A DNA stretch of 64,000 nucleotides. It comes from Oscillospiraceae bacterium. GTDB taxonomy: Bacteria > Bacillota > Clostridia > Oscillospirales > Acutalibacteraceae. The notes beneath the pieces were generated by a model, which saw nothing but the letters and a program-made list of their open reading frames with translations, searched no databases and was not told where the DNA came from. Below are positions 7,761 to 16,237 of this stretch, one piece after another. Location of the stretch: positions 143,750 to 207,749 of the forward strand of contig JAKVOA010000001.1 of NCBI GenBank assembly GCA_022483045.1. Direction: 5' to 3'. Position 1 is the stretch's first letter; every line of letters starts with the position of its first letter. A program made the translations under genes and the position numbers.

Positions 7761-7789
7761 TTTATATTCTTTTAGGGATAGGAAGTCAA
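7761..7789 (-). promoter_or_regulatory. Sigma-A promoter of the M20 gene
   Basis: On the minus strand TTGACT (7784-7789) and TATAAA (7761-7766) are separated by 17 bases. The IS30-type element inserted about 28 bases upstream of the -35, leaving the promoter intact. Confidence 0.7.
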
Positions 7790-7803
7790 TAAAGACTGCA
7801 GTA

Positions 7804-7817
7804 CTTTTAAAATGTCT
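7804..7817. repeat. Target site duplication of IS30-type element, left copy
   Basis: CTTTTAAAATGTCT here recurs exactly at 9027-9040, directly flanking both inverted repeats of the insertion sequence. The TTTTAAAA core is palindromic, fitting the taste of IS30 elements for symmetric targets. Confidence 0.93.
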
Positions 7818-7820
7818 CGA

Positions 7821-7844
7821 AAATTGCAATAACAAATTGAACAC
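7821..7844. repeat. Left terminal inverted repeat of the IS30-type element
   Basis: It pairs with 9001-9024 at 20 of 24 positions; the shared inner end is AATTGAACAC. Confidence 0.9.
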
Positions 7845-7867
7845 TCAGAAAGAATAAAAGTGTGGGG

Positions 7868-8920
7868 TCATGGCCGAGCACAAATCAAGTCAAGTTGGGC
7901 ATCGAACAGTTCTTCTGGTGCGAGGTAACCAAGCCGCTTTCTCGGCAGTGCGTTTATCTCATCTGCAAACATTTGGACAGCTTCATTAAAGTAGTTTTGA
8001 ATGGACACCCCTTTAGGTATGAAACGCCTCAAGACACGATTTGTACGCTCATTTACTGGCCGCTCCCAAGCGGAATAAGGATGTGCGAAATAGACGGTAG
8101 TTCCCAATGCCTCAAATGCAGAAAAAGCTGCGAATTCACTGCCATTATCCGTTGTAATACTGCGGAATATCTCGCCGAATCGTTCCCCAAACTGGTCGTG
8201 CAACTGCCTCATAGCATCGGCGATTCCGTTCGTTGTTTTCCCATCTACCCGAAAGGCGAGACAGTAGCCGGTCAATCGCTCCACAATGGTAAACACTACT
8301 GGCTCACCTTTCTTTTTTCGTCCAAGCACCGTGTCCGATTCCCAGTGGCCAAAGGTGTTTCGCTGATTCACTTCGGCCGGCCGTTCATCCAGACTTTTGC
8401 CGTTCAAACGTTTGGAAATGCGGGGGTTCCCACGCTTTCTCCTTGTCAGAGCCTCAGGAAGATCAAAGGGCGTAAGCACTATTTCGCCTTTCCAAAGAAG
8501 GTTATAGAGTGTTTTGGTACAGGAGATTTCATCTGCGGGAAACAAGCCTTTGCTCCTTGCATGGCCTACGCAGGCATCGAACGACCATTTATGCACACGC
8601 ACCTGCTCCGCTGTCCAGCGAAGGAAGGCCGAGTCTCTTGGTATGCTTCTGGTGCGGCGGCAGTGGCTGCGGTTCGCACAGTATACGGCGGCTCCTCTCT
8701 TTGCAGTGTATCCGGGCCTGCGACCGTGACCGCAATAAGGAGGCGTTCCGCGCTGCAGCTCATAACCGACGGTTGATGGGCTGCAATTGATCATCCGGGC
8801 GACGGCTCTGTTTGAATATCCTAGCTTTTTTAGTTGTTGGATTGCTCCCCGTTCTTCTGCTCCCAGGTGCTGTCCACGCTTGCGTTCTGCCGAGATTATG
8901 ATAGAATGACTATATTCCAT
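7868..8920 (-). CDS. IS30 family transposase
   Basis: A 350-residue DDE transposase. The N-terminal part has LGAEERGAIQQLKKLGYSNRAVARMINCSPSTVGYEL, the IS30 helix-turn-helix. The catalytic core shows GHWESDTVLG (first Asp), ITTDNGSEFA (second Asp) and the WERPVNERTNRVLRRFIPKG region carrying the Glu. The length is normal for the family and no frameshift is seen, so it is probably active. It fills almost the entire element and reads toward the M20 gene. Confidence 0.96.
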   Translation of the reverse strand: MEYSHSIIISAERKRGQHLGAEERGAIQQLKKLGYSNRAVARMINCSPSTVGYELQRGTPPYCGHGRRPGYTAKRGAAVYCANRSHCRRTRSIPRDSAFLRWTAEQVRVHKWSFDACVGHARSKGLFPADEISCTKTLYNLLWKGEIVLTPFDLPEALTRRKRGNPRISKRLNGKSLDERPAEVNQRNTFGHWESDTVLGRKKKGEPVVFTIVERLTGYCLAFRVDGKTTNGIADAMRQLHDQFGERFGEIFRSITTDNGSEFAAFSAFEALGTTVYFAHPYSAWERPVNERTNRVLRRFIPKGVSIQNYFNEAVQMFADEINALPRKRLGYLAPEELFDAQLDLICARP

Positions 8921-9000
8921 GGCGTTTGGTCCCTTCTGTCAGAGTTTTGTGTGGTAACTTTATTCTAACAGATGAGTCCATTCACCATGGACCTTTTTAT

Positions 9001-9024
9001 GTGTTCAATTCGATTTTACAATTT
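9001..9024. repeat. Right terminal inverted repeat of the IS30-type element
   Basis: GTGTTCAATTCG at its inner side mirrors the left repeat at 7821-7844. The duplicated target begins three bases later. Confidence 0.9.
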
Positions 9025-9026
9025 AC

Positions 9027-9040
9027 CTTTTAAAATGTCT
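9027..9040. repeat. Target site duplication of IS30-type element, right copy
   Basis: It is an exact copy of CTTTTAAAATGTCT at 7804-7817. Confidence 0.93.
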
Positions 9041-9127
9041 TTTGATTTTAAAGAAAACAGATTCATTTATATAGAAAATAAAGTGTACAGTAAAAAGTCC
9101 GCACTTGTAAAAATGTGGAGAGTGAAG

Positions 9128-9157
9128 TTGCAAAGGATCGCCTTTTTACGTTACAAT
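9128..9157 (+). promoter_or_regulatory. Probable promoter of nucleoside hydrolase
   Basis: TTGCAA (9128-9133) and TACAAT (9152-9157) have an 18-base spacer, about 85 bases before the chosen start codon. The remaining sequence between the IS end and this site is AT-rich with nothing else recognised. Confidence 0.5.
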
Positions 9158-9240
9158 AAAAAAGCCATCGTTTCTGTCTGTGGCGCGTTTTGACGCAGCG
9201 GGAATATGAGAAAAAGATGCTTTGGATGAGGAGTGGAAAA

Positions 9241-10161
9241 ATGAACAGACGACCTGTTATAATTGACACAGACCCCGGAATTGATGATGCCGCTGCCTTG
9301 GCGGCTGCGTTGTTTAGTGATGAGCTGGATGTAAAGCTGCTCACAACTGCTGCAGGAAATGCGAGTCTGTCGAATGTAACGCGCAATGCGTTGTGCCTGC
9401 TTTCGTTTTTTGGTAAAAATGTGCCTGTGGCGGCCGGTGCCGAAAAACCGCTGGTGCGGGAATTCGTAAGCGCCGAAGATGTGCACGGATCCGGAGGAAT
9501 GGAAGGATATCATTTTCCCGAACCTTCCGGTGCCCTTTTGCTGAATGAAAAAGCAATAAACGCTATGTATCGTGTCATTATGCAAAGCAAGACCCCCGTC
9601 ACGTTGGTTTTGATAGCGCCGATGACAAATGCTGCCTTATTATTTCGAGTTTACCCTGAGGTTAAAAGCAGGATCCGCGAAATTGTCATTATGGGCGGTA
9701 CCGCCGGCCGCGGAAATAAAGGAGTGCTCTCAGAGTTTAATGTGGCCACAGACCCAGAGGCGGCAAAAATTGTTTTCGGCAGCGGGGTGCCCATTGTTAT
9801 GGCTGGTCTAGACGTGGGATGGAAGGCACTTGTTTTTGAAGAAGACAGTGAAAAATTGAAGCATATGAATCAAACCGGTCAGATGCTTTATTCATTGTTT
9901 CGCCACTACCGTGGTGGCAGCATGAAAACGGGTCTGAAAATGTATGACAGCTGTGCAGTTGCCTATCTGCTATGCCCGGGAATGTTCCAGATCCAAAAAA
10001 CGTTTGTGGATGTAGAGTTGCGTGGAGAATTGACGGCTGGGTGCACGTTGGTCGATTTAAAAGGATATTTGCACAAACCAAATAATGCAGCTGTCTGTCT
10101 TGACCTCGACCGCGGCAGGTTTATTCAGTGGTTTATGAAAAGCATTGAAAAATGTATTTGA
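9241..10161 (+). CDS. Nucleoside hydrolase (IUNH family, RihC-like)
   Basis: A 306-residue inosine-uridine preferring nucleoside hydrolase. It has the Ca-binding IDTDPGIDDAAAL near the N-terminus, MGGTAGRGN, SEFNVATDPEAA and the C-terminal YDSCAVA with another metal-binding Asp. It hydrolyses the N-glycosidic bond of ribonucleosides to base and ribose, without phosphate. The start ATG 9241 lies 7 bases after GAGGAG; longer in-frame starts lack such a site. It would feed free purine bases to the adenine-deaminase-type enzyme of the nearby BMC operon (inference), though it has its own promoter. Confidence 0.92.
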   Translation: MNRRPVIIDTDPGIDDAAALAAALFSDELDVKLLTTAAGNASLSNVTRNALCLLSFFGKNVPVAAGAEKPLVREFVSAEDVHGSGGMEGYHFPEPSGALLLNEKAINAMYRVIMQSKTPVTLVLIAPMTNAALLFRVYPEVKSRIREIVIMGGTAGRGNKGVLSEFNVATDPEAAKIVFGSGVPIVMAGLDVGWKALVFEEDSEKLKHMNQTGQMLYSLFRHYRGGSMKTGLKMYDSCAVAYLLCPGMFQIQKTFVDVELRGELTAGCTLVDLKGYLHKPNNAAVCLDLDRGRFIQWFMKSIEKCI

Positions 10162-10262
10162 GCCAAAGCGGCCGCTCCTTTTCCTCCATTTGCGGGAACA
10201 TGCCTTGAAAGATACTGGAAAAAGGCTGTGAGCGGGCTTATAATGACAGATATACAAAAACA

Positions 10263-11067
10263 GCTATCAATTCAGCTCAACAGACGGAGAAAAAGGTCAC
10301 GGTTGCGCTGATGGATCGGGACCTTACGCAGCTGGCTGCTGCACTCAACCGAAACTTAGATTTACAGAAAAAGCTGCGGATTGATGTACGCCGAAATGAC
10401 CTGCAGCTAAAAGAATCTATTGCAAATCCAAGCCATGATCTGCGTACACCGCTGACTTCCATTCTTGGGTATCTGCAGCTGTTGCAGAGCCCTGCCCGCC
10501 CGAAAAACAGAAAGCGTATTTGGCAGTCGTCAGCGAAAAGGCGCATACTTTAAAAACTATGATCAATACGCTGTACGAATTGTCGGCACTGGATATTGGG
10601 AAAGTTCCCTTGAAAACAGAGAAACTGGACTTAAACCAGCTGCTTCGTGAGGTTTTGGCCGGCCAGTATGAGCTTTCTGAGAAATTCAGCATGGTTTTCT
10701 CTGTCGATTTGCCTGATCGTCCGGTTTGGATTACCGGTGATCGTGTGCCTGTACACGCATTGCGCAGGATTTATTGAGCAATGCGTTTCGTTATGCAAAG
10801 AAAAATGAGGGCCTTGCTTTAGATAAAGACGGCAGCTATGCGCGGCTTTCTGTCTTCAACCCTGCCCCGCAGCTGAGAGCAGAGGACCTTGGGCATTTGT
10901 TTGAGCGGTTTTATACAGCAGACAAATCCCGCAGCAGCAGCGGCTCAGGACTGGGCCTTTCCGTTGTGAAAAAGCTAACGGAGGAAATGGGCGGCAAGAT
11001 AACAGACGTGTCACTCAGCCAGCATATCTTGAAAATTAAAATCGGGTTTCCACTCTGCCAGAAATGA
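10263..11067 (+). pseudogene. Decayed sensor histidine kinase
   Basis: Kinase segments are spread over three frames. The first (to about 10510) has LTQLAAALNRNLDLQKK and the phospho-acceptor box SHDLRTPLTSILGYLQLL. The second (about 10513-10755) has AVVSEKAHTLKTMINTLYELSALD. The third (about 10760-11067) has the N-box LLSNAFRYAKK and the G-box region FERFYTADKSRSSSGSGLGLSVVKKL. One-base losses near 10512 and 10757 break the frame, and no membrane or sensor domain precedes it. No response regulator is adjacent. Genuine decay is likelier than sequencing error because the N-terminal half is missing too. Confidence 0.8.
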
Positions 11068-11175
11068 GGGAACTATACGAATCATTAGAAGATATAAGCA
11101 ATTTGCAGATTTTCATTCTATTTTCTTCCAAAACACCTCACAGCGGCCTTTGCAAAGGCATCTTTCACCGATTTA

Positions 11176-11204
11176 TTGAAATAAAGTGCAAAAGGTGGTA
11201 CAAT
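11176..11204 (+). promoter_or_regulatory. Sigma-A promoter of the AGCS symporter gene
   Basis: TTGAAA (11176-11181), a 17-base spacer and TACAAT (11199-11204) stand about 40 bases before the start codon at 11243. Confidence 0.7.
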
Positions 11205-11242
11205 CATAAAATCACGATACTTTATATTTTGGAGGGAGATCG

Positions 11243-12709
11243 ATGGAAAAGTCCCTGGATGCGTTTCTTTCTGCGGTAGACAAATATGTTTGGGGGATTC
11301 CGCTGATTGTACTGATCCTTTTGGTTGGCGCTATTTTTACCATACGGTTAAAAGGAATTCAGCTTCGTCATCTGCCGGAAGCCTTTCACTTCATGCGCTG
11401 GAAAGGAGAGGGAAAAGGCGAAATTTCCAGTTTCAGTGCGCTGTGTACAGCCCTTTCCGCTACCGTTGGCACAGGCAATATTGTTGGTGTTGCCACAGCA
11501 ATTACGGCCGGCGGGCCGGGCGCCCTGTTCTGGATGGTGTTGGCCGCCTGTTTAGGCATGGCGACCAAATACGCCGAAGCAACGCTGGCGGTAAAGTACC
11601 GTAGCGTTGATAAAGAAAACCATGTGCTTGGCGGGCCGTTCTACTACATTGAGCGCGGCATGAAAGAAAAGTTTGGCCACAACTTTAAGTGGCTGGCAGT
11701 GCTCTTTGCTGTTTTCGGTATGCTGGTTGGTCTGCTGGGAATTGGCACAATGACCCAGATTAACAGCATTACCAGTGGCATACAGAATTTCTTTGACCCG
11801 AAAAAAGCCAGTACGGTTTCTATTTTTGGCGGCAGCTATTCTTGGGCGACCGTCCTTGCCGCTGTTGCAATCACGCTGTTGACGGCACTCGTCATTATTG
11901 GTGGGCTCAAGCGTATCTCTGCGGTAGCTACAAAAATTGTGCCCACCATGTTCGTTATTTATTTTGTCAGTGCACTGTATGTCATCGCTTTTAATGCACC
12001 AAAGCTCGGCGGCGCATTTGGCGCTATTTTCAGCGGCGCTTTTAATGGCACAGCAGCGGTCGGCGGATTTGCCGGTGCAGTTGTCGCGGAGGCAATCCGC
12101 AGCGGCATCGCCCGCGGCATTTTTTCCAACGAATCCGGTTTGGGCAGCTCTCCTATTGCGGCGGCTGCCGGCAAAGTGCTGCACCCGGCGCAGCAGGGCT
12201 TGGTCTCTATGCTGGGCACATTCTTTGATACCATCATTATCTGCAATGTGACCGGCCTGTGCATCATTTCTTCCGGTGCATACCAGGTAAAGGGACTTCA
12301 AGGCTTTTTCGTCACAGATTATGCGTTTCGCAAAGCCTTTTTCTTTGCGCCGCAGGTGGGCTCTTTCCTGCTGATGATTTGCTTGACGCTGTTTGCCTTT
12401 ACCACAATCCTTGGCTGGAACTACTATGGCACCCGCTGCGTGTCTTACCTGACAGGCAGCAAAAACGCTGTGACAGTTTACAACTGGCTCTACATTGTCG
12501 CTTTGGCGGCAGGACCGTTCTTAGCGCTCAATTCTGTATGGACCCTCGCGGATATTGTAAACGGTCTGATGGCTTTTCCAAACCTGATTGCCCTCTTTGC
12601 ACTTTCGGGAGTGGTGAAAAAAGAAACGGATTCTTTTTTCGATTACCTGCGCAGAAACCCGTATAAGAAGAGTAAGAAAAAGAAGAAAGACGAAGTACAG
12701 ACCTGCTAG
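11243..12709 (+). CDS. AGCS family sodium:alanine/glycine symporter
   Basis: A 488-residue polytopic membrane protein of the alanine or glycine:cation symporter family (AlsT/DagA-like). Conserved segments are FSALCTALSATVGTGNIVGVATAI near residue 65, GGPGALFWM, MATKYAEATLAVKYR, the GGPFYYIERGM loop, and RGIFSNESGLGSSPIAAAA near 295. It should import alanine or glycine with sodium. The C-terminus is a lysine-rich cytosolic tail. It has its own promoter and terminator, so it is monocistronic. Its position beside a possible purine-fermenting cluster that would yield glycine may be coincidence. Confidence 0.93.
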   Translation: MEKSLDAFLSAVDKYVWGIPLIVLILLVGAIFTIRLKGIQLRHLPEAFHFMRWKGEGKGEISSFSALCTALSATVGTGNIVGVATAITAGGPGALFWMVLAACLGMATKYAEATLAVKYRSVDKENHVLGGPFYYIERGMKEKFGHNFKWLAVLFAVFGMLVGLLGIGTMTQINSITSGIQNFFDPKKASTVSIFGGSYSWATVLAAVAITLLTALVIIGGLKRISAVATKIVPTMFVIYFVSALYVIAFNAPKLGGAFGAIFSGAFNGTAAVGGFAGAVVAEAIRSGIARGIFSNESGLGSSPIAAAAGKVLHPAQQGLVSMLGTFFDTIIICNVTGLCIISSGAYQVKGLQGFFVTDYAFRKAFFFAPQVGSFLLMICLTLFAFTTILGWNYYGTRCVSYLTGSKNAVTVYNWLYIVALAAGPFLALNSVWTLADIVNGLMAFPNLIALFALSGVVKKETDSFFDYLRRNPYKKSKKKKKDEVQTC

Positions 12710-12725
12710 AGCTTTCTATCATAAA

Positions 12726-12779
12726 AAAGGCCGCCGAAAATCCCCCCTGTTCCTCTATAGGGAGTTTCGGCGGCCTTTT
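12726..12779 (+). terminator. Terminator of the AGCS symporter gene
   Basis: A 14-bp stem, AAAGGCCGCCGAAA (12726-12739) with TTTCGGCGGCCTTTT (12765-12779), and a 25-base loop. Confidence 0.9.
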
Positions 12780-12902
12780 GTGCTTACTGGAATGGTACTG
12801 AAATGTTCACGAAATGCTTGATGCGGAATCTTTTCTATACAAAGTCCTTTAGAAAAATCCTCAGCCGCCTTTTAGGTGCAGCCGGGGACTTCTTTTGTTT
12901 GC

Positions 12903-13994
12903 TTATGACAAAGTCATATCCCCATCTTTGACCCAGCCCCTTTTGCGGCAGAAGTGATTGATCAGCGGGCACAGCACAGCGGGCAGTACAAAGCTTATCA
13001 GCAGCAGACCGGCCCAGTCCATACCGGTAATGGCGGCCTTGGTGCCAGCGGCAATGTCCTTTACCCAGCCCGTGTAAACACCGATTTGGCCGACCAGGCC
13101 GCAGGTGCCCATACCGGAAGAAACCGGGGTGCCGTTCATCTGCAGATGAAACAGGCAGGTGGCGATTGGTCCGGTAATAGCCGAGGTGACAATCGGTGCA
13201 ATCCAGATGCGCGGATTCTTTACGATATTGCCCATCTGTAGCATAGAGGTCCCGATTCCCTGCGAAATCAAGCCGCCCCAGCGGTTCTCTTTAAAGGACA
13301 TCACGGCGAAACCAACCATCTGTGCACAGCAGCCCGCCACAGCTGCGCCGCCTGCAAGGCCGGTCAGCGAGAGCGCTGCGCAGATTGCTGCCGAAGAAAT
13401 CGGCAGGGTCAGCGCAATGCCTACCAATACAGAAACCAAAATGCCCATAAAGAAGGGCTGCAGTTCGGTTGCCCACATGATGAGGTCGCCGACTTTCATG
13501 GCGGCAAACCCCAGTGCGGGCGCCCACCAGGCAGAAAGTGCAACACCCAGGCCAATGGTGACCAGCGGCGTTACCAAAATATCAATTTTTGTTTCTTTAG
13601 AAACCGCCTTGCCGACCTCGGCGGTAATGATTGCGACAAACAAAACTGCCAGCGGGCCGCCTGCGCCGCCCAGCGCATTTGAGGCAAAGCCTACAGCGAT
13701 AAGCGAAAACAGCACAAGCGGCGGGCAGTGCAGCGCATAGCCGATTGCTACAGCCATAGCCGGGCCGCTCATAGCGGTTGCAAGGCCACCAACGGTGTAC
13801 TTTGTGCCGGCAATCGTTGCGACGGCGGTGGTCAAAAAACCAATGTGAAACTGCGTGCCGATTGTGTTGATAATGGTGCCAATTAAAAGGGAACAGAAAA
13901 GTCCCTGTGCCATGGCGCCCAGTGCATCAATTCCGTAGCGCTTTGCCGAAATAACAATATCTTTTCGTTTTAAAAATGCCTTTACTTTCTCCAA
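12903..13994 (-). CDS. PTS EIIC-like membrane protein (PTS_EIIC_2 family)
   Basis: A 363-residue, very hydrophobic, glycine/alanine-rich protein. It opens with a basic stretch (KAFLKRKDIVISAKRYGIDALGAMAQGLF) and has about ten membrane segments, matching the stand-alone PTS sugar transporter subunit IIC type 2 family (PF13303). Landmarks include GGLATAMSGPAMAVAIGYAL, ASNALGGAGGPLAVL and NGTPVSSGMGTCGLVGQIG. No EIIA, EIIB or HPr genes are nearby, so phosphotransfer-dependent sugar uptake is unproven; many such orphans have unknown substrates. A strong promoter and a perfect palindrome lie just upstream, implying a dedicated repressor. Confidence 0.82.
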   Translation of the reverse strand: MEKVKAFLKRKDIVISAKRYGIDALGAMAQGLFCSLLIGTIINTIGTQFHIGFLTTAVATIAGTKYTVGGLATAMSGPAMAVAIGYALHCPPLVLFSLIAVGFASNALGGAGGPLAVLFVAIITAEVGKAVSKETKIDILVTPLVTIGLGVALSAWWAPALGFAAMKVGDLIMWATELQPFFMGILVSVLVGIALTLPISSAAICAALSLTGLAGGAAVAGCCAQMVGFAVMSFKENRWGGLISQGIGTSMLQMGNIVKNPRIWIAPIVTSAITGPIATCLFHLQMNGTPVSSGMGTCGLVGQIGVYTGWVKDIAAGTKAAITGMDWAGLLLISFVLPAVLCPLINHFCRKRGWVKDGDMTLS

Positions 13995-14020
13995 AAGGAA
14001 ACACCGCCTGACAGGTTATT

Positions 14021-14042
14021 TACATGTGTCTTTACACATGTA
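14021..14042. promoter_or_regulatory. Palindromic operator before the EIIC-like gene
   Basis: TACATGTG (14021-14028), six bases, CACATGTA (14035-14042): a perfect 8-bp inverted repeat. It sits immediately downstream of the -10 of the minus-strand promoter, covering the likely transcription start. A repressor bound here would block transcription. The regulator is not in the window. Confidence 0.7.
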
Positions 14043-14047
14043 TTAAC

Positions 14048-14076
14048 ATCATACACAGGGAAAAGAAGATTGTCAA
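14048..14076 (-). promoter_or_regulatory. Sigma-A promoter of the EIIC-like gene
   Basis: On the minus strand TTGACA (14071-14076), 17 bases, TATGAT (14048-14053). This is near consensus. Confidence 0.8.
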
Positions 14077-14169
14077 CTTTTGACGGCGAAAAAATAGAGA
14101 AATTGTGCAGACGCAGAAGAAAAATTTTTTTATTTTGCACCTTGCAGTGACAGAGTGCCTAAAAAGGGC

Positions 14170-14198
14170 TTGCTTTTTTCGTATATTTATGTTATAGT
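14170..14198 (+). promoter_or_regulatory. Promoter of the pantothenate operon
   Basis: TTGCTT (14170-14175), 17 bases, TATAGT (14193-14198). Transcription would begin near 14205, giving a leader of about 285 bases. Confidence 0.65.
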
Positions 14199-14204
14199 GC
14201 TTTT

Positions 14205-14490
14205 TAGCCTATGGATTCTATTTCCTTTCCTGGCGGTATCCTTATGGAGCTGCACAGAGCATGGCGGTATCATCTAATGATGAGCTGTACAAAAAGGAAA
14301 AGTCTTTCGCGTAAAAAGTGGGGAGTCCCCGGGCTTTATAATCTGCTTTGATCCTCTGTGACAAAGACTGCATGAAGTATGAATGAATGTCTTTTTCATC
14401 TGTAACAGGATGCTTGTGCCCTTTTGCGGCATAAGCGGCAGGTGGAAAAGGCTTTTTTGCGTCTTTGAGCAAATTTACTGGAAACGGGAG
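14205..14490 (+). other. Long untranslated leader of the pan operon, no known motif
   Basis: About 285 bases between the promoter and the first start codon. Short hairpins are visible (GGGGAGTCCCC near 14320; ATCATC/GATGAT near 14268), but no riboswitch class I recognise and no clear terminator. A short minus-strand frame covers it without a convincing start site. Confidence 0.4.
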
Positions 14491-15390
14491 ATGAAAAAAC
14501 TGAAAATTGGATTTATCGGCGCGGGCCGAGTCGGCCGGGCATTGGGCCTTTATTTTACCCACCATGGTCTTATCATTGCGGGATACAGCAGCAGAACCCC
14601 GGCCTCTGCAAAAGAGGCGGCGGCTTTGACAGGCAGCAAGTGGTTCTACCACATGGAAGAGACCGCTGCTGCAAGCGACGTGCTGTTTTTGACAACACCG
14701 GACCATGTGCTGCCCGAAGCAGATAAAGAAGCTGCTGCACTTTTGCAGCAGCACCCTGCATGGCGGACGAAAATCTGGCTGCATGTCAGCGGGGCGCATT
14801 CTTCTGCGTGCTTGGCGGCACTTTCCGCGGCGGGGTGCCCGGTGGGCAGTCTGCACCCGCTGCAGAGTTTCGGTGACCCGGCGGTCAGTGCGAAAATGCT
14901 GGAAAAGACTTATTTCAGCACAGAGGGTACCCCAAAAGCGCTTGAGGCAGTCGAGCGGATTTTAAAGCAGACCGGCGCAGCCTGCAGCAGAATTGAGACA
15001 GACAAAAAGCCGCTTTACCATGCGGGCGCCTGTGTGCTTTCCAATTACCTGGTTATGCTGATTGACACAGGTCTGCAGCTAATGCAGGTGGCCGGCATGG
15101 ACCGCGAAACGCTGTTTCCTGCGGTCATGCCGCTGATTGATGGGACACTCGAAAATATCCGGGAGCAGGGCACCGTGCAGGCGTTGACTGGGCCGATTGT
15201 GCGTGCGGATTATGGCACTGTGGCGGCGCACTGCCGTGCAGTAGACCACAGCCTGCCGCAGCTGGCCGGCTGGTACCGCGCCTTGGCACTGCAAACGGTA
15301 AATTTCGCGGAAAATGGTGGAAGACTGGGCTGTGAACAGGCGGAAAATTTTCGCAAACTCTTACAAGGATGTGGCAGCAATGAACAGTAG
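14491..15390 (+). CDS. Rossmann-like/DUF2520 protein, probable ketopantoate reductase (PanG-like)
   Basis: A 299-residue protein with an N-terminal dinucleotide-binding loop, [17 protein letters not shown], and a C-terminal DUF2520 helical domain ([24 protein letters not shown]). Such proteins are related to F420-dependent NADP reductases and 6-phosphogluconate dehydrogenase-like folds. It overlaps panB by 11 bases and panE is absent, so it most likely reduces ketopantoate to pantoate with NADPH, like the PanG type proposed in clostridia. The start ATG 14491 precedes the KKLKIGFIG motif; the GGGAG before it is very close, so initiation may be weak. Confidence 0.75.
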   Translation: MKKLKIGFIGAGRVGRALGLYFTHHGLIIAGYSSRTPASAKEAAALTGSKWFYHMEETAAASDVLFLTTPDHVLPEADKEAAALLQQHPAWRTKIWLHVSGAHSSACLAALSAAGCPVGSLHPLQSFGDPAVSAKMLEKTYFSTEGTPKALEAVERILKQTGAACSRIETDKKPLYHAGACVLSNYLVMLIDTGLQLMQVAGMDRETLFPAVMPLIDGTLENIREQGTVQALTGPIVRADYGTVAAHCRAVDHSLPQLAGWYRALALQTVNFAENGGRLGCEQAENFRKLLQGCGSNEQ

Positions 15391-16234
15391 ATTCACTGTA
15401 AAATCGTTTCAAAAAGCAAAAGAGCAGCACGAAAGAATCAGCATGCTGACCGCTTACGACTATTCCATGGCAAAAATCGTGGATGCCGGCGGCATAGACG
15501 CCATTTTAGTGGGCGATTCCCTGGGTATGGTCATGCAGGGAAACAGCTCCACTCTGCCGGTCACCATGGACCAGATGGTTTATCACTGCCGGTGCGTTTC
15601 GCGCGGGGTGCAGCGGGCACTGGTGGTTGGCGATATGCCCTTTCTTTCCTATCAGGTCAGTACAGAAGATGCTGTGCGCAATGCCGGCCGGCTGATTCAG
15701 CAGGGCGGCGCCGGCGCGGTCAAGCTGGAGGGCGGCCGCGATATGGTGCCGGTGGTGCACGCCATTGTGCGGGCACAGATTCCGGTTATGGGTCACATTG
15801 GTCTTACCCCCCAGTCTGTCAATGTCCTGGGCGGATTTAAAGTACAGGGTAAAGAACTGCAGAAGGCGAAAGACCTGATTGCCGACGCACAGGCACTGGA
15901 AGAAGCGGGTGCTTTTGCGATTGTATTAGAGTCTGTACCAGAAGGATTGGCAGAGCTTATCACCGAAAAGGTCAGTATCCCCACCATTGGCATCGGTGCG
16001 GGCCGCTGCTGTGACGGGCAGATTTTAGTCGTTCACGATTTACTTGGCATGTTTGATGATTTTGTACCGAAATTTGTAAAGCAGTACGCACATATGAAGC
16101 AGGATATGTCCGGCGCGGTGTCCGCGTATGTTTCCGACGTAAAAGAGCAGCGCTTCCCCGAAAAGGCGAATACCTTTGCTATGGACGCCGCCGTCTTGGA
16201 AAAGCTGCAGGAAACAGAGGAAAAGGAGATCTAA
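15380..16234 (+). CDS. panB: 3-methyl-2-oxobutanoate hydroxymethyltransferase
   Basis: A 284-residue PanB, which adds a hydroxymethyl group from methylene-tetrahydrofolate to ketoisovalerate to make ketopantoate. Recognised by [35 protein letters not shown] (metal-binding Asp residues), [31 protein letters not shown] and [21 protein letters not shown]. The length is normal. It overlaps the end of the PanG-like gene, so the two are translationally coupled. The start ATG 15380 is preferred over a longer in-frame start 66 bases upstream, because the mature family begins just before [10 protein letters not shown]. Confidence 0.96.
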   Translation: MNSRFTVKSFQKAKEQHERISMLTAYDYSMAKIVDAGGIDAILVGDSLGMVMQGNSSTLPVTMDQMVYHCRCVSRGVQRALVVGDMPFLSYQVSTEDAVRNAGRLIQQGGAGAVKLEGGRDMVPVVHAIVRAQIPVMGHIGLTPQSVNVLGGFKVQGKELQKAKDLIADAQALEEAGAFAIVLESVPEGLAELITEKVSIPTIGIGAGRCCDGQILVVHDLLGMFDDFVPKFVKQYAHMKQDMSGAVSAYVSDVKEQRFPEKANTFAMDAAVLEKLQETEEKEI

Positions 16235-16237
16235 AAA

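Larger units (their letters stand above)
7818..9026 (-). mobile_element. Complete IS30-family insertion sequence (1209 bp)
   Basis: The element is bounded by imperfect terminal inverted repeats: left 7821-7844 (starts AAATTGCAATAACAA) and right 9001-9024 read in reverse (AAATTGTAAAATCGA), both ending AATTGAACAC, matching at 20 of 24 positions. A perfect 14-bp duplication flanks it. It carries one intact transposase gene. Intact ends, gene and duplication all point to a recent, probably still mobile insertion between the M20 gene and the nucleoside hydrolase. Confidence 0.93.

Noticed and set aside
11552..12301. 249-codon minus-strand frame
   Set aside because: It lies entirely inside the AGCS symporter gene, with no binding site and a Cys/His/Arg-rich shadow composition.
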